From contig JALGQZ010000012.1 in the NCBI GenBank assembly GCA_023105745.1, forward strand, positions 45,707,763 to 45,771,762: DNA of 64,000 bases, read 5' to 3'. This document shows positions 47,401 through 60,460 of the stretch, in pieces; the first letter of the stretch is position 1, and the number at the start of each line of letters is the position of its first letter. This DNA comes from Austropuccinia psidii. Its lineage: Eukaryota > Basidiomycota > Pucciniomycetes > Pucciniales > Sphaerophragmiaceae. The position numbers and the translations under genes are program-made. Under the pieces are notes generated by a model. The model had not been told where the DNA came from and ran no database searches. It saw only the letters and a list, made by a program, of their open reading frames with translations.

Positions 47401-50400
47401 TTCTATCAAAAAAAAACATTTTATTTTAGATAAATATTTTAATACATAAAAATAAGCTGGTGGATTTAAAATAAACAAGATTATTGTGATTTGAGAATAC
47501 ATAGTTGATGGTGATTTAATACTGCAAGTATTTTGTTTTATTTAAAAATGAAAACATATATTCAAAACTAATAAATCTCGAAACAAACAAACAAAAAGTA
47601 AAAAATCGGATAACTATACCTCAAATGTAAATTAAATAGCCACTTTTTTCAATAAGAAATCTTCAATTAAGGAAATATTCAATTCAAAATGGTTCCCAAA
47701 AATCAGTAATCTACATCAACTTATTTTAAATATAGGAAATATATATTGTCTGGCTTATTATATAATATAAGATATTCATTTATTAAATATGGATAATCCA
47801 TGATAAAATTACCCCTCTCACTTCTTAAAATGAGCTCAAAGTATATATATTGGAAAAGAAGTGGTTTTGTCTTATATTTCAATCATATACCAGCTCAAGT
47901 TGATTAATGAAACTTTCAGATTTTCTCCATAGGAAAAATTAAGAAAAGTGATATACTATTCCATATCTACTCATACTTAGCCCAAATTTGTCAAAGTTAA
48001 AATGCACAAATACTTCCTATTTTAATTATACATGAGAGATATCTTATTCATCAATATCTTTTCTTTTTATGTCATAATGATCCACAAATTACATCATTTT
48101 ATGTCAAGAAAAAAACCTTTCAATCATGAACAAAAGAACAAACATTTCCTTGGCCACTGTTCTATATTCTGGATATAGGTTATAAAAAGGTTCCATTCAA
48201 ATATTAATAGCCTACAACCCTTCAAACTTTTATCAAAAATATCATATTTTTTCTGATGTCAATATTTCCTCATAGAATTTTAATAAATATTTCCTAAATA
48301 GGTAAATGATATTGCTCTTATGAGAGGAAATTGGTGATAATATTATTTATAGCTTCTTGCAATTTTATTTTAGGTAACAAAGTTTATTGAGAGGGTATCT
48401 TTTGTATAATATATTTGTATATTTATATAATACTTAATTACTGAAGAATTTCTCTGCTATAATTTATTTTTATCTAAGAATACCAGTACTAGAATTAGAA
48501 AATTCAACATTTATTCTTTTGAAATGTATAAAATGAAAAAAAAAATGAAATTTTAAAATATTTCTTTGTATGTGCAGATCTATATAACAGACCTCAAAAT
48601 TTTAATTTCTTTTATTAACGAATATAAATTGAGATAAAGCTGAAATAAATTTTTATTGGTAATAAATTTTATTGATGATAAGTTTTGGAATGAGCTAAAT
48701 TTGAAAATTTCTTATTAACACTAATATTAAGAAATTGAATGAAGGATTGGTGGCTTGCATATTTGGCTTGAATTTATTCCAAAATTTACATTCATTTATT
48801 TTATCTCCGTTCTACGTCCCACATGCATCCAATCTATCTCCCATTTTGAATTCTAAATGAAACACCTTATTTCAGGTGTAGCCAGTTCGCTCATGGTGGT
48901 AGTTTAACAATCACATTGTGTGTTAATTTCTTATGAAAAATTGCACTGCATGTGAATTCCTTGCACACATTAAAGCTTTGTGAACCTTCCTTATTAACAC
49001 ATTCATATGTTTGGTCTGTATCTCAGAATGATACTATGGGTGTTCCCAACCACAAAAAATGCACTCTTACTTCCCCCATCTCATATTAATGCACTAATCA
49101 TGTGTCCATTCTTCCCACACATGATATGTGCCTATTCTACAAGAATTTATGTTGAAAATATTTTTCCCACATTAATTGCAATAATGTATACTTTAAATTT
49201 ACTGTAAATTTCTGTACATACAACTGAGAAATCCCTTCGTTCACTCAAAACATGGAATATATTACCTTTGGAGTAAGCTTAACCCCACTCTGAAGCTTTA
49301 ATTCTGCATTAACAGGGAGAGAATTACTCCTTAAAGCAATTTGACCACCACTTCATGTCAGGATGAACTTTTGATGCTCGAGTTTGCCATGAGCTCAATC
49401 AAAGTACTGGTTCTTGATAGCCAAGTTACCCCAGTGTATAGTTTAGATAAAAAATTTAATGTTTAGAAGTGCCTGGAGCTCAAATTATAGTGTATTAGTA
49501 TAGCCAAGCCCTATTTCAGAGACTAATAAGTCTTAAAAAATAACTAACATTTGTGAAGATCTAATCATTACTTCAGGAAAAGTAAAGCTCAATAGTATTA
49601 AAATGGCCACAACATAAGGAGAATCTGATAATATTTGCATTAATTATAGCTCGAGTTAAGAAATTAATCTATCATGTATATACTCACCAAATTTGAAATA
49701 ATTCTAATCGATTTTAAGCCAAACTAATTGTATTCAAACCCAACTTAAAGCTATATCTTCTTTAAAACTACATAAAATTCTAGTGATGAACAATTTGAGG
49801 GTATATCCATAAGAAATTAACAAAAAATTATGATTAATAAATCTTAATTTATTTATAAAAATCTGGATAATACTATCTCATCAAAAAGAAATTACAATTA
49901 ACTGAAATATCTAAGACCATACAAGTCTTATAGGTATAAAAGATGAATATCTTATATTTTATAAGTAAAATAGGTTTAAAACACTTGGATAATAAAATAA
50001 TATGGAATTACGGTTTTTAGCTAGTTAATTAAAGAATTCTATATTAGATTATGATATTATATAATCCTCTTCTTGATATATTCTAACTTACCTCACAGTT
50101 AATTACCTCCATTATTCAAAGATAATAGTATAGATTTACATCATCTGTATGGTTTTGAAAAAGATTATTATTATATTTTAGATTTTACTTTTTTATTCTT
50201 ATTGAAATAAGCCAGTATTACCATATATCCTCTTTCAAATCATTAATAATTGAAAACCTTCCCATTTTCAATTAAAACTTGATTATTTTCTTCCCTAGTT
50301 ATCAAATTTCATTATATAACCATTAGAATTGAATTATGGAGTAAAATAAGATAAAAGATCTACTATATCTAGCTATCGAAAGATATTTAGATAAACTGAT

Positions 50401-51808
50401 AGAATAGTTAATCTAATAGCTTGTTTTCTCTTTAATTATTATAATTTCACTCCAAGATTTATTATGTTTTAAATTAAATTTTTGATTTTTCATAACTAAT
50501 TTAAAAAAATATATTGACCTAAGTTTTTAAAAATTCCAAATTTTCGCACTGAGAATTTTTTTTATCCAAAAACTTTTATCAGTTAAAGTTAAATTTTCGA
50601 AAAAAAAAACCATATGTTAAAAATCTTATTCTTGAATCTGAGATATTTTTTTAACTTTTGTATATAACTGACTCAATTATCTCAAAATATTACTATTATT
50701 CATCATTTAATCATACATCTATATAAATTATTTTGATTAAAGATCATATTTTTTTTGAATTTCTATAGATACTGGTATAAAGGAAATAAATGAGCTTTAT
50801 TTCTAATATATATTACCTTTCTTTATCAACTTTAAGAAATATTGAAACATTAAAAGAAACTACTTTCAAATGATTTGGAATGACTTATAAAGTTAATATT
50901 CAAACACCTCATCAAAATAAATTAAAGGAAATAATATATATTTTCATCTTTCAATTAAGATTTATATATTTATTGATAAGCTTACTTTGAGGTATAGAGA
51001 AGAGTTTTTTTTCAATTTTTCTTTTTACATCAGTTTAATCTTTCTTTTTTTTGAAAAATAATTCATAAATCAATAAATTTAGGGTTTTCTTTCAAAAAAC
51101 ATATCTCTAATTGTCAAATACATATATAAGCTCATTAAATTAATTCTATGAGCTTCTTAAATTGTTTTCACCTTAATAGATATATATATACTTATGGGAA
51201 GAAGTAACATTTGGTGGTGAATTCAATAAATTTCAAAACACAGAGGAAAAACTTAATAGTAGAAGTGGTGTAGTATCCTAAATAACACTTTCTTTTGATA
51301 TTGAAAGTAGTTACTGGCTAGCAAGTAGTGTACTTTAGGCCATTATTTTTAATAAAAGAAGCTGCATTTTATGTAAGATCCCTTTGTTTCAAATTTTAAA
51401 AGGCAACTCCTTTTACAAGATTTTGATTTCTGACGATGGGAATAGGAGATGAAGGCCTACTTTTCATTATATTTTAAAGTACTTTAGCTTTTGTAAAATA
51501 TATCAATCATTCAATTTTTCATCATTGATTTTAAAAAATTAATTCATTCAAAAGAAAACTCACTGTTATAGAAGCTTATTGACTCATTTACTTGGAATTT
51601 GAATTAAAGATTTATTCTCCCCTTCAAAGCCAAAGAAGTGACCTGGCTGTATTTTTCCTTGAGAATTTTTTAGTGTACGCTCGGTGGACTAAAAAACAAA
51701 TCAGCATTCAAGACATAATTTTTAACATTTTCAATTAATAATTCTTCTTTAAAAAACTCAATCGTTGAAATAAACAATTCAAATCGATAAAAAATCAAAG
51801 AATTGAGT
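44461..51808. other. AT-rich region upstream of the lectin gene
   Basis: About 7.3 kb with no supportable gene. Less AT-biased patches at 45660-45760, 46080-46140 and 48880-49440 may be old repeats but match nothing else I can see in the window. A degenerate tandem repeat is listed separately. The last 150 bp before 51809 should hold the lectin promoter, but I see no clear element. Confidence 0.4.
47158..47331. repeat. degenerate tandem repeat, ~22-26 bp period
   Basis: About seven imperfect units built on ATGAGTAATTGATT. Examples are AATGAGTAATTGATTC, ATGAGGAATTGATTATAA, ATGAGTAATTGATTATAA, ATGAGTAATCGATTCC, ATGATAAGGGATTTATT and AATGGGGAATTTACTCC. Units vary in length and sequence, so it is an old array. 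Confidence 0.75.
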
Positions 51809-53196
51809 ATGGCTGAATTTCCAACTGGTATGTTCATCTATTTATCTATCTATCTTTATAAATAAAATATGACGACAAATGCAATTTATTTATTATTAAT
51901 TTTCCAAAAAAATAAAATCAAAAAGGTTGGTTTTATATCAAATCAATTCACTCAAAAAAAGTAATTCAACCTCTGAGTGGTAGTTTTGAGCCTGTAAGTT
52001 ATTTCTTTATTTTTTTTTATAATTTATTTTTAAATGAAATAAGTTAAATTGGGTTTTTTTAATTTTTTTTTTGTTTAGACTCGTTTAGTAGTAGTTGATC
52101 AAAAATGTAAGTAATAATAATATATAATAATTTTAAATAAATTGTAATAATCATAAATTAAAAGAATAAATATTTTTTATAAAAAAAAAAGTTGGTGATG
52201 AAGCAAATATTCAAATTTGGAAATTCGAAAATGGTTACTTAATTAATAAAAGTACAAATTTATGTTTAGATTATGAACATGGTAATTTTAAACGTTTTGG
52301 GTTTGTTCAAAAAAATATTTTTAATTTTTTAATTTTTTAATTTTTTTACAATCCTCTTTTTAATCGGAGTGATTTATAAAAATTTAATAGTGATATCCAT
52401 GGTAAATATTTCATTTAATTTTAATAATTTTATGATTGATTGTCGATTTAAACTAACATTTTATTATTTTGTTTATTTAATTTTTTTAGTTTGTCAATGG
52501 CATCGTAAGATTGGGAAAGATGCTCATAATCAAGTAAATTTATTAAAACATTCACTTAATTTGCATTCCAGTTAAATTATTTTTTTTATAATTTTTGATT
52601 AAATGATACATAATAACCATGATCACTTTAAATATAAATTTTACCGTCTTCAAGATAATTTTTTTAACTTGATCTTTAATTGATTTTTTTCCTAAACAGA
52701 AATGGTTATATCGAACTAATAATTTGATTGCTTCAAATGATGATATTAATCGAGTACTTGATATTAAAGTATGTTTTCTTTTTTATCATCATTTGATTTC
52801 CATGATAGTTTTTTTAACTGAATATGATTCATTTTCATTTTTAGGGAGCTTCTAATTTACCTGGTGCTGAAGTTTTACTTAAGCAATTACAAACCAAAAA
52901 TGGCCATCATCCAGCAAGTCAACGTTGGCAACTTGAAAGTGTTAATGAAAATGGATTACCTAGTTCAATTTCCACTTATGATGGGGATCAAATAGCTGGT
53001 TTGTTTATTTAATTATCTTTTTAAAAAAAAGCAAATTAATTATTATCTTTTCTTGATAAAATAATAATAATAATCTATTTTTGTTTTGTTTTGTTTAGGT
53101 GGTTATGCTGCTCCAGATGAACATATAAATCCTTGGGTTTCTTTAGAGAGCCCTACCGACGAAGAACCAGGGCAAGCTCAAACTAGCTATTATTAA
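51809..53196 (+). CDS. ricin-B-type beta-trefoil lectin, 199 residues, nine exons
   Basis: Exons 51809-51827, 51926-51993, 52079-52106, 52192-52300, 52391-52401, 52490-52533, 52700-52768, 52845-52998 and 53099-53196 sum to 600 nt including stop. The first exon (MAEFPT) and the later exons join in frame to give GWFYIKSIHSKKVI, IQIWKFENGYLINKSTNLCL, NQKWLYRTN, RVLDIKG and SQRWQLES. These are three repeats with the aromatic/QxW core of trefoil lectins (NIQIW, NQKW, SQRW). There is no signal peptide or membrane segment, so a cytosolic carbohydrate-binding protein is likely. The C-terminal 45 residues are outside the trefoil and acidic. Exon 5 is only 11 nt. Without it the loop between LCLDY and CQWHRK would be about ten residues shorter than usual. 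No catalytic toxin domain is present. Confidence 0.85.
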
Positions 53197-53871
53197 TTAA
53201 CTACTCTGATCCAAAGTGGTCCATATCAGGCTCTGGTTTACGATTTTCGACTGGTTTTGTTTTGCTAGTTATTTCAACCTTGTTTTGATAGGATTTATTG
53301 GCGTTCATAAATACATGTCTCGCTCTAGTACTCTTAAATTTGTATCAAATATCATGACCTGTCACTGGCATTTTTTTATCTAAATCTTTTGAATGTCTAA
53401 TTAACTCTGTCAATGTTTTTAATCTCAAAATTTAACATTTCTGATAATTTACATCCAAATTGTAATTTTCCATTAACTCTGCAAAAATTATAAGAATTTT
53501 TTAATTGTCTCAAAAAAAGTTTGCTTATCAAGAACAGCAAACATGTTATTTTTTCCTTTTTTTTAGTGGTTGGTCATAAACACTTCTTAAAATCAAATTT
53601 CATAAAATAATTAAAGTATCATCTATAGCAAATTAGTAAGAGTATTATTATTATTATTATTATTATTTTGAATACAATCAATAATTAGCTATTTGATGCG
53701 AGTTTCATGTTAATTGTATTTTTTTTCTTGATTTATGAAGGGGATTGCTTTGCACATGTAAGCTTTTAGTAAATAAACATAGATGTTTTTACATATTTTT
53801 TTGCACCAAACTCTTATTTTGCATCCTTGCCTATTAGTATTATTATTATTATTATTATTTTAATCTCTTGG
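53197..53871. other. 3' flank of the lectin gene with ATT microsatellites
   Basis: Less AT-biased for about 200 bp after the stop (likely 3' untranslated region), then AT-rich. (ATT)n microsatellites lie at about 53644-53668 and 53837-53862. Confidence 0.6.
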
Positions 53872-54163
53872 AGGGCCTTCAACTATGCAAAAATTTTGAG
53901 ACTTTTTGGTTTGCAAAAAAATTGGCAGTTTGCCAATTTTTAGCTAACTTTGGAGGCTGAAACACAAAAACCTATAGAATAAGATTCCACTTAAAAGATT
54001 TAATACATTTCCTTCTTAAAAAAAAAACCTCTCTTGAGGAGTGATATGAAAAAAATATTTACCCTTCAGTTATACTATTTGACCCCAAACTCCGTGGCCC
54101 AATTGGGAATTTCACTACAAACCAAAAGGTCTGGAAAAGTTTTCAAAGTCTAAAGAGGTCCTG
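53872..54163. mobile_element. foldback / MITE-like inverted repeat
   Basis: The left arm, AGGGCCTTCAACTATGCAAA onward, and the right arm read in reverse complement (AGGACCTCTTTAGACTTTGA onward) align for about 45 bp. This includes a shared GACTTTTTGGTTTG / GACCTTTTGGTTTG core. The total length of about 290 bp and the lack of coding sequence fit a non-autonomous foldback element. An inner hairpin AAATTGGCA/TGCCAATTT lies at about 53920-53939. No clear target duplication is seen. Confidence 0.5.
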
Positions 54164-57100
54164 AAACTCATAAAAACACAAAATAAATAAATAAGTTGTT
54201 TGAAATGGTGAATATACTCAAATTCATGTGATAACTTATTTGAGTTTTCGAAGATCTCATATCAGTTTACCAATCCCCTTTATTTATATTTATTCATGAA
54301 TTTATATATCATATTTATTATATGATTTCATTTATTTTTAGAATTTTTTTTTGAAAAAAGCAATTTATTATTTTTCTAAAAAAAAAGTTATTTCCTTTTT
54401 GGTAATATTGAGTGCGTAATGTATCCTAATGTATAATATAATATATTATAATTTGATTTAGGTTCTTTTACCTCAATAAAATCTGGTTAAATATAGTTTA
54501 ATCTTATGAAAATTGTTGAAATTTTCAATTTTAAGTAAATATCTTTAATATTATCCCCCCTTTTTTACAACATAATTAAAGAAAAAACACTTTAGAAAAA
54601 AATTTGTAGGTAAAAAATTAGTCAAGAAACTTTGAATTATAAATATTTTAATCAAATTGGTCTAAAACACATAGAAAATTCATACTAAAATTCAAAATTA
54701 ACCAAAATTTTAGTTTAAACCTTAAATTCTAAAAATATGTCAATATTTTTTAGATTTTAATTCTGATTTAATTTAAAGATCTTCCCTTTATTGAAATCTC
54801 CTTGAGATTCTGTTGTCGTTTATAATTCTGAATCTTTTATGCTTCTTACAGGTTTTATACGCTTTAAATAATAGTATATATCTTCGTTCAATAAAATAAA
54901 ATGAAATTAAATAACTAATTAATCTCAGATAATCTTATAAATCATTTCCAGTAAAAAAAAGAAATGAATCAAAGGAAACTATTTCAATTTTCAAGAAAAC
55001 ATGAAATATTTTTTTGAACAAGGAAATAAATTTGAGATTTTTGAAGAAAAAAATAATTAAATTCATTGATATACAATTAATTTCATACTTTTTTTCTAAA
55101 AAACAAACAAACAGGAACAATCAGAAAAAAAAATAAATCCAAATTCTAAGAATTATTTTTAGAGTTGAAAGTACATTCAAACAAAAGGGAAATAAGGGAG
55201 AAAAAATTATAACTTCAGTTCTATCTTCATTTATTAAAGGGATTGGTAACTTCATGTAACATTTTTTTGAATCCATGTAAGCCCTCTTACATGAATTCAC
55301 CAAGTCTTGTAAATTGATATATAGCATCTTAGTAAGTCTAGGTAAAGAGGTCCTTTTGCCCATTTACAGTAGAAAATTGGAAACTTGTTCATAATAAACT
55401 ATATTCCCTCCACCTCTTCAAAAAACTAGCCCAAAAAAATTAAGATAAAAATCTTCAAAAAGTCCAAGCCCAAAACATATTTTTTTAATTTTAAATTACT
55501 TGAATTTATTTCATTTTAAATTACTCCTATTTCCACATTTTTACCATATTTTTACATTTTATTGCCTCGAAGATCCTCATCACTCGATAAAACTCCATTC
55601 CACATAATTTTTTGATCATTCCACCCCCTTCAACTCTCTTTCATTCTAGTTTTTTCTCAATTAATTATTCTTCAAGCCCCTGATTCAGGAGAATTCGAAA
55701 TCTTGAGGCCCTTTGGAAGAATTTGAATGAAGTCTCAAGGGATGAAAGGTATAATGTGACAGCTTACAGATCCAAGATGACTAAGTATTGAGTTAAGATA
55801 CCAGGGGCATATTTTCAAGAGAAAAACCAAGGGAAAAGATCTACTTAAAAAATTTGAGGTCAATTGAAATAAAAGTCAAGATAATAAAATTGAAAGACTG
55901 AGTTTGGTAAATCTTATTTAACAATTTTTCTGCCATTTCTTTTTTAAATTAGTGGTATCTGGGCCTTATCGCAGAAAATACCCCTTGTTTAAAGTTCAAA
56001 ATAGTATAGAGAAAGTTTCATTAAAATTCCACTTATTCCTGGTTTTCTTTACCACATGAATAGCTTTCTCTTTTAAAAAAAAACTATATAGTAAATCCAT
56101 AAATGCAGCCAGATTTTATAGTTCCTTTTCTTAAAAAAATGAAATTGGCCAATTTCGGCACAAAAAAAAAAAACAAATATGGAAAAAAAATTAAAGGAAA
56201 TTTTGGGTATCTCAAATGATAATTAAATTATTTTTTTTTAAAAAAATATTACATTTCATAAATATGTGATAGTTCCATTTTTAAAAAAATAGACGTTTTT
56301 TAATTTCAATTTGGTACTTTTTTTTTAAATTTAAATAAGTTATTATGTTTATTTATCAAACAAGTTTGTTAAAACAATTGATCTCAAAATATTTTCAAGT
56401 TTCTCTTTCAAAGAGAAAGGTTTATATAGAATTTGATAGTAGGTTTTTCTTTTTTCTTCTTATGTATTCTAATATCAAAGCTCAAAAACTCCTCCCTACC
56501 TACTTAATATTAACCTTGAATCATTGTTAATAATCAGGGGGTATAAAGGTTATCAAATCCTACCTCAAATTAACATAGGGGTTTCTACTCAAAGACCATA
56601 TTAAAAACCTAGGCTTACTTAGTAATAAATTAAATTACTTTGAAATTGAGTCCCCTAGTATTTTGTAAGAGTTCTATTCCTCTAAAGTTTCCTTTCCTTA
56701 CCTAAACTAAGATTTTTTTAATTCAATTTTTATTCTTTATTCATAAATTTATGAATTATGCTTTAATCCTTGTTCCAATTTTCCCAAATTTCTTCCAAAA
56801 CCATTTGTTTTTTTTCCTGGTAATTAGTCAAATAGTAAATCCTTTCTCAAGATATCTAAAAAGGAATAATTTGATAAAGAAAATTTCTATAATTCTACAC
56901 CCATTGGTTTATTTTATTCACACATATTGCTTATTAGTATTTATATTAATTTTAATTATACCAATTTTTAAGACCTGTTTTTGGAATTGATAATTAATCA
57001 GATAGGAATACCCTCATAATCAAAGGGGAATGTTTTTAGAATTATTAAAATTTACTTCAATAAGAAATATTTTCATATATTTCATCTTAGCTAGAGGATT

Positions 57101-57426
57101 ATTTGAGTAGGATGGTGTACATATGAAACTAATATATGTAAGACAAAAGAATTGATATCTCAACAAGACTAGGTATGGAATAAAGATATAAGGTTTAAGG
57201 TATTATTTCAATAGCAGAGATTAAAGTAAGTATTTGTCTTCTCTTTCCACAAAAGTAGTTTTTTTTATCTCATAAACAAAATATAAGTAAGATTGAAGTT
57301 TATTATTATCAAGAAATGGAGAGCTCTGATAAGCAGGAGGGGAAAGAACTATATACCATATGATGAATTATGAGTATAATTAAGAGTGGATTACAAAAGA
57401 TTATGATGATTAATTTGTGCACAATT
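54164..57426. other. AT-rich region, no gene recognised
   Basis: About 3.3 kb of AT-rich sequence. A patch around 55670-55820 is less biased but has no open frame with a domain. Several long frames of 60-80 codons are AT-rich and show no motif. Confidence 0.4.
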
Positions 57427-57747
57427 TGTAAGATGGGTTTTTAGTATTTTATAGTGTGATGACTCTCCAGTAGTCTCAATGTCTGCCTCCCCCTTTCTCT
57501 CGAGAGTATCTAGTTATTTATAGTAGAGCGCTGAGTTCTCCTTCATCATCAATGATGAAGGGGTTTATTGTCGAACAATAAACAACGGACTAGGGTTTCT
57601 CTTGTGCAGCAACGAGCTTAGTCTGTAAGTATGGATCAGTGTTAGTTTCTGATCTCATGCTTTACTACCTGTGGTAGTCTTGGTGTCGTCCACACTTTTG
57701 GACTAGGATGGTACTGACCTAAGCTCTTTATGGCTTATTTCTCAACA
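57427..57747 (-). repeat. T5 Copia 3' LTR
   Basis: On the minus strand pol ends in a CGAGGGGGGA polypurine tract followed by TGTTGAGAAATAAGCC, so the LTR begins at 57747 and the pol stop (TAA at 57735) lies inside it. The far end is uncertain. TGTAAG at 57427 gives about 320 bp, a normal Copia length. A minus-strand TATAAATA is at 57515-57522. Two perfect 9-bp inverted repeats lie just upstream of it in the element (57541-57560 and 57563-57583). Confidence 0.65.
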
Positions 57748-60460
57748 TCCCCCCTCGATCCTAGTCTCAAAACACCCAATGCTTTTAATGCTCTTTGCAG
57801 CGATGCTTTCGGTACCGATTTTGTTAAAAGGTTGGCTAGCATGTTTGCTGTTGGTGCATAGCGAAGCTCAATCAGTTGAGCTTGTATTGCTTCTTTCACA
57901 AAGTGGAGTTGAATATCCACGTGCTTCATTCTTTTTGTGTTGGCATTGCAATTCCCGTTAGCAGTCTTAATGCAGCTTTGGTTATCTTCCCATACGGTTA
58001 TTGCCTTGTCAAAGTGGAAGATGTTGGCTTCATGGCACCATTGCCTGAACCAAAGGATTTCTGAGGTTAAGTTGCAGAGCAACTTGTATTCTGCCTCGGC
58101 TGTGGAGATCGACACCGAAGGCTGTTTTCTTGTTTTCCAGAAAACTAAGCTGCCATGAAGCTGTGCTAGGAAGCCAGAGGTAGATCGTCGTGTTATGTGA
58201 CAGTTACCCCAATCAGTATCACAAAAGGCGATCAAACCTGGTGAGCCTTGCCGATTGTAGAAGAGCCCCATTTCTTGTGTGCCGCATAAGTATTTCAAGA
58301 TGTGGAGGAAGGCTCTCCAATGACGTATCCCAGGTCTCTCCAAATGTTGCGAGAGACTACTCACTGCATGAGAGAGATCGGGACGAGTAGCCGTACTTAG
58401 GTAGTTGATACTGCCGACAGCGCTTCTAAAATTGACCCCAATGGATTTGAAGGCCTTCTCTTCATCATCGGTAGCAGGCCCTATGTGCTCATTAGGGACA
58501 AGTGGCGTTCTAATGGCCTTGCAGTTTTTCATGCCGTAAAGATCTAACAGAGAATCAACGAAATGTTGTTGATCGAGTGTAATTCCTTCCTTAAGGTGTT
58601 GGATTTTTACTCCCAACAACAAGTCTGCTGGACCAATATCCTTGATGCTGAATTCTTTGTGTATTTGACCTTTAAATGCTTGAATGTTTTTCCCAAATAT
58701 TGCCATGTCATCGACATGGACATAGATCCACAAGGGTTCCATGTCTTTGCGATAGAAGACACAGGGATCCAGTTTACATACAGAAAAACCAACACTCTGT
58801 AGCCAATCCTTGAGACGAGTGTACCAAGCCAGAGGAGCTTGTTTAAGTCCATAAATGGCTTTATTCAATCTTAAACAAAACTTCCGACGATCAATGTCTA
58901 GACCTTGGGGAATAGCAAGGTATACTGTTTCTGTCAGTGGTGCATTCAAAAATGCGCTTTTCACGTCGATCTGATGAAAATCTAACCCGCTGTAGCTAGC
59001 GTGAGCAATGAGTGCTCTTAATGAGTTCATCCTACCTGTCGGAGCATAGGTTTTTTCAAAATCTATGCCAGGAGTCTGTGTAAATCCCTGTGCACAGAGT
59101 CGAGCTTTGTGTTCAAGGGCGCGATTGAGGTGATCTCTTTTTATCTTGAAAACCCAAGTAGTACCTACTATTTTATAATCGCTCCTGAGCTCAATGACAT
59201 CCCAAACTCCCAGCTTATTCATGGTTGACAGTTCCTTTTTGATTGCAGCTTCCCATTCGAGTTTGTTTTCTCCTTGTATCACCTTATGATAGGTTTTTGG
59301 AGCGTCGTTAACGGTTGTGAGAAAGACTTTTGCTCTTTGTGAATAGGGAAGAATATGCATTGAGTCGACATTGGAAGTGATGAGAGTTGGGTGACGTGGT
59401 CCAATGACCTTGACCCTTGTATTTTTGCAAATGTTTGGCAATTCCTCATGATTGTAAGAATTGATTTCATCAATCGGATGATTGCAGCATTCAATTGGGG
59501 AGTCACAATTAGACTCAATGAGAGGTTGATCTGTTTGCTCTTGATTAGACCGATCTGATCCATTTATGTCTTCATTATTAACCACCTGATGACTAGTTAC
59601 GGCTAAACTGTCTTCTGGATCCGTCAAGGAATTCCCCTCTCCCTGTGTGTCTGTGTGAATTTCAGTGAGAGGGAGCAGTTCATCAATTCCGTCAATCGTC
59701 CATTGTACTGAAGTAGTTTTTCCTGGTATAGACGGAAAAACCCTTTCGTTGAAGGTGGCATTTCTAGTCACCACAACCTCCAAGTCATCCAGTCTCAGGA
59801 TGCGGTAAGCTGTGCCTTCATTTTCAAAGCCCAGCAGGATTCCTTCCTGACCAGGAGAAGAGAACTTCCAATCACGCCGTCGTTTGAGATTGTAAATCAC
59901 TGACTGGCATCCAAACGTTCGGAGTCCAGTTAAATTGGCAAGGATGTTGCTCCATAGAAACTGCGGAGATTTTCCATTTCTTGAGTGAGTAGGTGAGAGG
60001 TTTGAGAGAAATACAGCTGTGTTTACAGCTTCTGCCCAATATTGATTGGGAAGGTTAGTAGGATTCATTAGGCAACGTGCCTTCTCCACGATAGTGCGAT
60101 TTGCTCTTTCAGCAAAGCCGTTGTGTTCAGGAGTTTCAGGTGGGGCAAATATGTGTACAAAACAGCACTCATTTGCCAGCGTTTTAAATTTTTGATTAAG
60201 GAACTCACCTCCTCTGTCGGATATCAGCTTCCTTATTTTTCGATTGTGCCAGTTCTCCATGTAAGTTTTTGCTATTACAAACTGATCAAAGCTGTCTGAC
60301 TTCTTTTTTAGAAATTTAATTATTTTAAACGATGTTGCTTGGTCAACTATGGTAAGCAGGAATCTAAATCCAGAGACCGATTCTGGAGTGATGGGTCCAA
60401 CAACATCAATATGAATGATGTCCATTGAAAGACTAGCAGGAGTAAAGTGATGAGTAAAAG
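57735..60460 (-). CDS. T5 Ty1/Copia pol (integrase core, RT, RNase H), cut by T6
   Basis: One open minus-strand frame of about 907 codons. The integrase core shows IIHIDVVGPITPES, LISDRGGEFLNQ and PEHNGFAERANRT, with catalytic Asp, Asp and Glu. After a GKSPQFLW motif and a variable linker, reverse transcriptase has WVFKIKRD, ARLCAQGFTQ, IDVKSAFLNA, AIYGLKQAPLAWY and the YVHVDDM active site. RNase H has CDTDWGN, STAEAEYKLL, WEDNQSCI and KHVDIQLHF. The integrase zinc finger, protease and gag are missing because T6 starts at 60461. They presumably lie beyond T6 outside the window. No internal stop or frameshift is seen, so the element was recent when T6 landed. Confidence 0.94.

Noticed and set aside
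49007..49207. 66-codon frame in a less AT-rich patch
   Set aside because: No domain, no intron structure and no support from either side.
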